From: Gorsachius magnificus
Taxonomy: Eukaryota > Chordata > Aves > Pelecaniformes > Ardeidae
Direction of reading: 5' to 3'
Assembly: GCA_034008185.1 (NCBI GenBank)
Contig: CM067086.1
Span: 17,955,507-18,019,506, forward strand
DNA: 64,000 nucleotides
This document shows positions 61,401 to 64,000 of the stretch, in pieces. A program made the position numbers and the translations under genes. The notes under the pieces were generated by a model. That model did no database searches. It worked only from the letters and a program-made list of their open reading frames with translations, and had not been told where the DNA came from. Every line of letters starts with the position of its first letter. Position 1 is the first letter of the stretch.

Positions 61401-64000
61401 ACCTATAATACCATAGCCTTACTATGACTGCGGTCTCCCAAACAAATCTTCTGCGCGATCCTGCTTGACTAACCTGATCTTCTATCACAAGGTGACCCGT
61501 TTAGTGGATGAGGGAAAGGCTGTGGATGTAGGGTACCTGGACTTTAGTAAAGCCTTTGACACCGTTTCCCACAGCATTCTGCTTGAGGAACTGGCTGACC
61601 ATGGCCTGGACAGGCATATCCTTTGCTGGGTAAGAAACTGGCTGGATGGCCAGGTCCAAAGGGTGGTGGTGAATGGAGTTAAATCCAGTTGGAGGCCAGC
61701 CACAAGTGGTGCTCCCCAGGGCACAGTGTTGGGCCAGTTCTGTTGAATGTCTTTATCAACAATCTGGATGAGGTGATTGAGTGCGCCCTCAGCAAGTTCA
61801 CAGACGACACTAAGCTGGGTGGGAGTGTTGATCTGCTGGAGGGTAGAGAGGCTCTGCAGAGGGACCTTGACAGGCTGGATCGATGCGCCAAAGCCAACTG
61901 TATGAGGTTCAACAAGGCCAAGTGCTGGGTCCTGTCACAACAATCCCATGCAATGCTACAGGCCTGGGGATGAGTGGCTGGAAAGCTGCATGGCAGAGAG
62001 GGACCTGGGGGTGTTGGTCGACAGACGACTGAATACGAGTCAGCAGTGTGCCCCGGTGGCCAAGAAGGCCAACAGCATCCTGGCTTGTATCAGGAATAGT
62101 GTGGCCAGCAGGACCAGGGAAACGATTGTCCCCCTGTACTCGGCACTGGTGAGGCTGCACCTCAAATGCTGTGCTCAGTTTTGGGCCCTTCACTCCAAGA
62201 AGGACATGGAGGTGCTGGAGCGTGTGCAGAGAAGGGCAAGGAAGCTGGTGAGGGGTCTGGAGCACAAGGCTGACAGGGAGTAGCAGAGGGCACTGGGGAA
62301 GAGGAGGCTGTTCAGCCTGGAGAAGAGGAGGCTGAGGGGAGACCATATCGCCCTCTACAACTGCCTGAAAGGAAGGTGTAGTTAAGTGGGGGTCTGTCTC
62401 TTCTCCCAAGTAACAAGCTATGAGAAAATGGCCTCAAGTTGCGCCCGGGGAGGTCTAGATTGGATATTAGGAGAAATTCCTTCACCGAAAGGGTTGTCAG
62501 GCACTGGAACGGGCTGCCCGGGGAAGTGGTTGAGTCCCCATCCCTGGAGGTATTTAAAAGATGGGAAGATGAGGTGCTTAGAGACATGGTTGGACTCAAT
62601 GATCTTAAAGGTCTTTTCCATCCAAATGATTCTATGATTCTGTATTTGCATATATGCAGCTAAGTCCTGAATGAAGACAGTATTTCCTTCATAAAGAAAA
62701 TGTAAGCAATAAGCAATTTTTTTGAACAGACCAATTGTGCAGTTTTCGTTCAAAGGAAAGGATTAATTTTTAATTCTGAAACACTTTAATATGACAAGAT
62801 ATAGATGAGAAGTGTTCTTTACTTCACAGACCTTTAGTTTTGGTCATGATTCTGTCATAAGCGTCTGTATAATTTGTTTTCTTCAGAAAGCCTTATCTTT
62901 CAGAAGAATGTGATTACATGAAAATGAAGTCTTTTTTGTTTGGTTTGTTTTTTATTTTTAAAGAACAAACTTTGGAGATACATATTGGAAGGACTAGTTT
63001 GTAAATGTAACCTCTCCTGCCTCAGAAAAAAGGCAGCAAATAAAGGGAAAACAAAACAATTAAAATCCCTGCAATAAAACAAAACAATTAAAATCCCTGC
63101 AATTATTTTTTAAACATTACGGTTTTATAGAATTTATCATTTGTCTTGACTGCATTTCAAAGTACCAGATTTTTTAAATAGCTTGAATTTACCTATTAGT
63201 CAAGTTAGGCCTCAAGCGTCAGTGTGAGTGCGGAACATGTACGTGCCATTTACTGATTCCATCTGACCTTCTGCTACCATCCAGGCAACTGGGTCTTGCT
63301 GGGAAGGTTCAGAGTTGATCACTGAAAGCCTGTACTTTATGCTCTGCTACATAGGAGGTGTCTTATCAAAACCACTTCAAATATTCTTCTAGAAGAATAA
63401 ATACAGGTATGTAGAGAGCAAGTCAAGCATAGGGAAGAGCTCGAAAAGCAGCTTTGTGTTTATTTTTCTCAGAGTATGGATTTTGGATCTAGGAATCTGT
63501 TTCTGCTCTAACTGAAGTCAAAGGACGGGGAAAAAAAAGCTTTATTACATCTCATTTGGATTATGCTTTGCTTATTTAGAAGAAACTTCCTTCATTTAAC
63601 TCTTTACAGATATGGTTTCACCAAAGCCAAAGCGAACTATAAGACTGTTAACTGAAGAAAGCAAAATAATTTGGATTACTTGGCATTGATTGGGTAATAT
63701 ATTGACTGGCCTAAGTAATGTAGAGCGACCAATTCAGTAAATAAAGCCCCAAATATTTAAAAAATTGAGTCCTGATGCACAGCAGTAAATTACACAGCAA
63801 TTTCAGTACACGGAATGGCTTTTTACATAGCTATGAAATTTTTAGCTAAGTCCAATTCCAGCCAACTGTAGTGATTTGAAAGGCTTAGTAAATGATATAC
63901 AGGTTACGATACATAAGAATTAAGAAGACTTCAAAAGACCAACTTACCAACTTTTTTTCCCATTCCTTATTAAGATCATCCACATAGGAGAGAACAAAAT
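34208..64000 (-). CDS. ANO5: ANO5 (anoctamin-5/TMEM16E), exons 5 (partial) to 22
   Basis: Anoctamin-5 is an intracellular TMEM16-family membrane protein of muscle and bone, linked to phospholipid scrambling and membrane repair; human mutations cause muscular dystrophy and gnathodiaphyseal dysplasia. Eighteen exons were placed from the right edge to the TAG stop at 34210-34208. Every junction is GT-AG and every phase matches, giving 835 uninterrupted residues. Human ANO5 is 913 residues, so roughly the first 80 lie beyond 64000. The order is: cytosolic N-terminal domain (exons 5-9), membrane segments 1-10 (exons 10-22), short C-terminal tail. Residues aligned by memory to the ANO1 Ca2+ site are kept: Asn and Glu in GNIQEAI, both Glu in EYLEM, Glu and Asp in EIRVD. 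Motifs such as KIHAPWEVL and [10 protein letters not shown] point to ANO5 rather than ANO6 or ANO3/4. Exon numbers follow the 22-exon human gene, counting back from the last exon. Confidence 0.97.
35115..35220 (-). CDS. ANO5: ANO5 exon 21 (start of segment 10)
   Basis: A 106-bp exon: one base completing Arg, then [20 protein letters not shown] and [20 protein letters not shown] and [12 protein letters not shown] are conserved throughout the family. Acceptor CAACAG before 35220; donor GAG|GTATGT at 35115/35114; phase 0. Confidence 0.97.
36285..36466 (-). CDS. ANO5: ANO5 exon 20 (end of segment 9 and luminal loop)
   Basis: A 182-bp exon: [40 protein letters not shown] and [20 protein letters not shown], plus two bases of Arg. 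NNS is a possible N-glycosylation sequon. [15 protein letters not shown] is a family hallmark; the loop after it varies, as in other anoctamins. Acceptor TTGCAG before 36466; donor CAG|GTTGGT at 36285/36284. Confidence 0.97.
37525..37730 (-). CDS. ANO5: ANO5 exon 19 (segments 7-9)
   Basis: A 206-bp exon: two bases completing Val, then [40 protein letters not shown] and [20 protein letters not shown], then AILSVVTN. [17 protein letters not shown] is the most conserved anoctamin signature. Glu and Asp of EIRVD are the segment-8 Ca2+ ligands. Acceptor TTGCAG before 37730; donor AAT|GTAAGT at 37525/37524. Confidence 0.98.
39362..39492 (-). CDS. ANO5: ANO5 exon 18 (segment 7, Ca2+ ligands)
   Basis: A 131-bp exon: one base completing Pro, then [40 protein letters not shown] and LEM, plus one base. 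The two Glu of EYLEM correspond to the segment-7 Ca2+ ligands. Acceptor ACACAG before 39492; donor G|GTAAGT at 39362/39361. Confidence 0.97.
39758..39855 (-). CDS. ANO5: ANO5 exon 17 (membrane segment 6)
   Basis: A 98-bp exon: [20 protein letters not shown], then [12 protein letters not shown] and two bases of Pro. It lies in the pore-lining segment 6. Asn and Glu in GNIQEAI align with the segment-6 Ca2+ ligands of ANO1 (alignment from memory). Acceptor TGCCAG before 39855; donor CC|GTAAGT at 39758/39757. Confidence 0.96.
40979..41148 (-). CDS. ANO5: ANO5 exon 16 (membrane segment 5)
   Basis: A 170-bp exon: two bases completing Glu, then [38 protein letters not shown] and [35 protein letters not shown] and the EYE..L..K linker are anoctamin hallmarks. 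Acceptor TTCACAG before 41148; donor GAG|GTAGGA at 40979/40978; phase 0 into exon 17. Confidence 0.97.
43691..43913 (-). CDS. ANO5: ANO5 exon 15 (membrane segments 3 and 4)
   Basis: A 223-bp exon: 74 codons plus one base. It begins [20 protein letters not shown] (segment 3), has the loop [20 protein letters not shown], and ends [18 protein letters not shown] (segment 4) then IWITDM. Acceptor CCTTAG before 43913; donor GG|GTAAGC at 43691/43690. The AVIVYRL and NFLYE signatures are conserved. Confidence 0.97.
43914..45107 (-). other. ANO5: ANO5 intron 14
   Basis: A 1,194-bp intron. It holds a possible old CR1-like scrap at 44149-44215, a T run at 44270-44280 and eight G at 44709-44716. No coding exon beyond 14 and 15 was seen. 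Confidence 0.8.
44149..44215 (-). mobile_element. Possible ancient CR1/LINE 3'-end remnant
   Basis: GACTCATAGAAATGGAGATG then GAAGGAAC resembles the start of old sauropsid CR1 3' ends read in reverse (CATAGAAT...GGAAGGGACC type). It is short and diverged, so the family cannot be fixed by eye. Confidence 0.3.
45108..45188 (-). CDS. ANO5: ANO5 exon 14 (approach to membrane segment 3; diverged)
   Basis: An 81-bp, 27-codon frame between TTTTAG (before 45188) and TGG|GTAAGA (45108/45107). It reads [17 protein letters not shown], then [10 protein letters not shown]. It fits the flanking phases (0 and 0), and exon 15 continues the helix with VSLIIAS. It lacks the family's usual EPYxP at the start of this exon and is three bases longer than the human equivalent. 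I therefore place it by splice sites, phase, size and position more than by similarity. No better candidate was seen between 43914 and 48644. Confidence 0.75.
45189..48644 (-). other. ANO5: ANO5 intron 13
   Basis: A 3,456-bp intron between exons 13 and 14. It contains a CpG-rich patch (about 45330-45630), an AT dinucleotide stretch near 45886-45898, and the perfect 74-bp tandem duplication at 47427-47574. The region around 46650-46920 is moderately GC-rich. No extra exon was recognised. Confidence 0.85.
47427..47574. repeat. Perfect 74-bp tandem duplication (2 copies)
   Basis: Units 47427-47500 and 47501-47574 are identical base for base. Each begins AATTGAGGTTGTAGATG and ends CTCCTACCTAAATT. 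Perfect identity suggests a recent event. It lies in ANO5 intron 13 and does not touch a splice site. Confidence 0.97.
48645..48796 (-). CDS. ANO5: ANO5 exon 13 (end of membrane segment 2 and cytosolic loop)
   Basis: A 152-bp exon: two bases completing Val, then [38 protein letters not shown] and [12 protein letters not shown]. The [14 protein letters not shown] motif is an anoctamin hallmark at the cytosolic end of segment 2. Acceptor TTGCAG before 48796; donor CAG|GTAATG at 48645/48644; phase 0 at the 3' end. Confidence 0.97.
50405..50465 (-). CDS. ANO5: ANO5 exon 12 (start of membrane segment 2)
   Basis: A small 61-bp exon: [20 protein letters not shown], plus one base of a Val codon. The acceptor is TTGCAG before 50465; the donor is GG|GTGAGT at 50405/50404. 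The intron to exon 11 is only 89 bp. FDN and FFAIFMGIW are conserved in anoctamins. Confidence 0.95.
50555..50660 (-). CDS. ANO5: ANO5 exon 11 (Cys-rich luminal loop)
   Basis: A 106-bp exon: one base completing Ser, then [31 protein letters not shown] and QSSE. The cysteines in CDP, CPLCD, CEYW and TTC form the conserved disulfide-rich first loop, and NTT is a possible N-glycosylation sequon. Mutations of a loop cysteine cause gnathodiaphyseal dysplasia in people. Acceptor CCTCAG before 50660; donor GAG|GTCTGT at 50555/50554. Confidence 0.96.
51882..52016 (-). CDS. ANO5: ANO5 exon 10 (membrane segment 1)
   Basis: A 135-bp exon that completes the Arg codon, then encodes [37 protein letters not shown] and TMDENMS, plus two bases of a Ser codon. 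The [16 protein letters not shown] signature is strongly conserved. The hydrophobic stretch is membrane segment 1. Acceptor ATTCAG before 52016; donor CAG|GTGAGT at 51882/51881. Confidence 0.97.
52933..53048 (-). CDS. ANO5: ANO5 exon 9
   Basis: A 116-bp exon: 38 codons from [19 protein letters not shown] to [11 protein letters not shown], plus two bases of an Arg codon. The acceptor is CTCGCAG before 53048; the donor is CAG|GTAAAA at 52933/52932. It has a Cys where human ANO5 has Gly (HDGQYW). It forms the end of the cytosolic domain, just before membrane segment 1; YKEQPLDLI is a family signature. Confidence 0.95.
55134..55247 (-). CDS. ANO5: ANO5 exon 8
   Basis: A 114-bp, 38-codon exon: [18 protein letters not shown], then [20 protein letters not shown]. 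The acceptor is TCTCAG before 55247; the donor is GAT|GTAAGT at 55134/55133. RCPYG, KKFGI and YPLHD are typical of the anoctamin N-terminal domain. Phases 0 and 0. Confidence 0.96.
55607..55891 (-). CDS. ANO5: ANO5 exon 7
   Basis: A 285-bp, 95-codon exon of the N-terminal cytosolic domain. It begins [19 protein letters not shown] and ends SMRNRI, with [14 protein letters not shown] in between. The acceptor is GGGGCAG before 55891; the donor is ATA|GTACGT at 55607/55606, which is weaker than consensus but keeps phase 0. The stretch [19 protein letters not shown] is diverged from mammals, as expected for a loop. Confidence 0.97.
56929..56997 (-). CDS. ANO5: ANO5 exon 6
   Basis: A 69-bp, 23-codon exon of the cytosolic N-terminal domain, beginning [14 protein letters not shown] and ending ETEDKK. 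The acceptor is TTATCAG before 56997; the donor is AAG|GTAAAA at 56929/56928. Phases 0 and 0. It has no ATG and would be missed by a start-to-stop search. Confidence 0.95.
61453..62645 (+). mobile_element. CR1 (chicken repeat 1) non-LTR retrotransposon, 5'-truncated
   Basis: About 1.2 kb of the 3' part of a CR1 LINE, antisense to ANO5. It covers the C-terminal half of ORF2 (reverse transcriptase) and ends in the typical CR1 3' tail with the octamer-like ATTCTATGATTCTG at about 62628-62641. Diagnostic peptides are [41 protein letters not shown] and [13 protein letters not shown]. The 5' boundary is approximate. It is dead: see the pseudogene entry. Confidence 0.96.
61465..62602 (+). pseudogene. 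CR1 ORF2 remnant (reverse transcriptase), broken
   Basis: Reverse-transcriptase coding remnant of the CR1 copy, in several frames. The frame from 61465 gives the RT fingers/palm ([13 protein letters not shown]) and stops at 61744 because of a single-base loss in the GTVLG region near 61735. A second frame continues with [18 protein letters not shown], where Thr replaces the usual Ala before the catalytic DD. Another deletion near 61930-61960 precedes [14 protein letters not shown] stop follows HKADRE at 62281, and another break occurs near 62410. Truncated at the 5' end, it lacks the endonuclease. Confidence 0.93.
63048..63103. repeat. Perfect 28-bp tandem duplication (2 copies)
   Basis: Units 63048-63075 and 63076-63103 are identical. 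Each starts AAAACAAAACAATTAAAA and ends TCCCTGCAAT. It lies in ANO5 intron 5, about 400 bp downstream of the CR1 3' end. Confidence 0.95.
63948..64000 (-). CDS. ANO5: ANO5 exon 5 (3' part, cut by the window edge)
   Basis: The last 53 bases of the exon: two bases of a codon, then [17 protein letters not shown], ending at TTG|GTAAG (63948/63947). FVLSYVDD is a conserved part of the anoctamin N-terminal dimerisation domain. Phase 0 joins it to exon 6. The rest of the exon is off the right edge. Confidence 0.93.

Larger units (their letters stand above)
56998..63947 (-). other. ANO5: ANO5 intron 5
   Basis: The longest intron in the window, 6,950 bp. It holds a CR1 retrotransposon at about 61453-62645 on the opposite strand and a 28-bp tandem duplication at 63048-63103. 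The rest is AT-rich with no recognisable exon or RNA gene. Confidence 0.9.

Overview
The window is a piece of a bird genome. The evidence is a chicken-repeat-1 (CR1) retrotransposon copy, vertebrate split genes with GT-AG introns, and CpG islands over a neural gene. The species cannot be fixed from sequence alone. Two protein-coding genes are recognised, both on the minus strand: SLC17A6 (vesicular glutamate transporter 2) on the left and ANO5 (anoctamin-5) on the right. On the minus strand ANO5 comes first and SLC17A6 follows in the same orientation, which matches their order in the human 11p14.3 region.

Layout: positions 1-7322 are part of SLC17A6 intron 3; its later exons lie off the left edge. 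SLC17A6 coding exons 3, 2 and 1 are at 7323-7441, 8418-8670 and 11566-11651. They encode residues 1 to about 153, including the transport residues Arg88 and His128. A CpG-island promoter region lies at about 11.65-12.62 kb and holds a 33-bp tandem duplication carrying two near-perfect REST/NRSF (RE1) sites. From about 12.65 to 30.67 kb I see no gene, only simple repeats, including a 23-base C run. The inferred 3' UTR of ANO5 occupies about 30.67-34.21 kb.

ANO5 covers 34208 to the right edge. I could place 18 coding exons, exons 5 (partial) to 22 by human numbering. All have canonical splice sites and matching phases, giving an uninterrupted 835-residue C-terminal part of the protein. All ten membrane segments and the inferred Ca2+-binding acidic residues (exons 17, 18, 19) are present; the N-terminal exons lie beyond 64000. 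The introns hold a 5'-truncated, frameshifted CR1 copy in antisense orientation (intron 5), a perfect 74-bp tandem duplication and a CpG-rich patch (intron 13), and a 28-bp tandem duplication (intron 5).

The two genes have unrelated jobs: synaptic-vesicle glutamate loading versus an intracellular membrane anoctamin of muscle and bone. Their adjacency reflects conserved synteny rather than a shared pathway. I found no undescribed coding system. The strongest regulatory observation is the doubled RE1 element upstream of SLC17A6.
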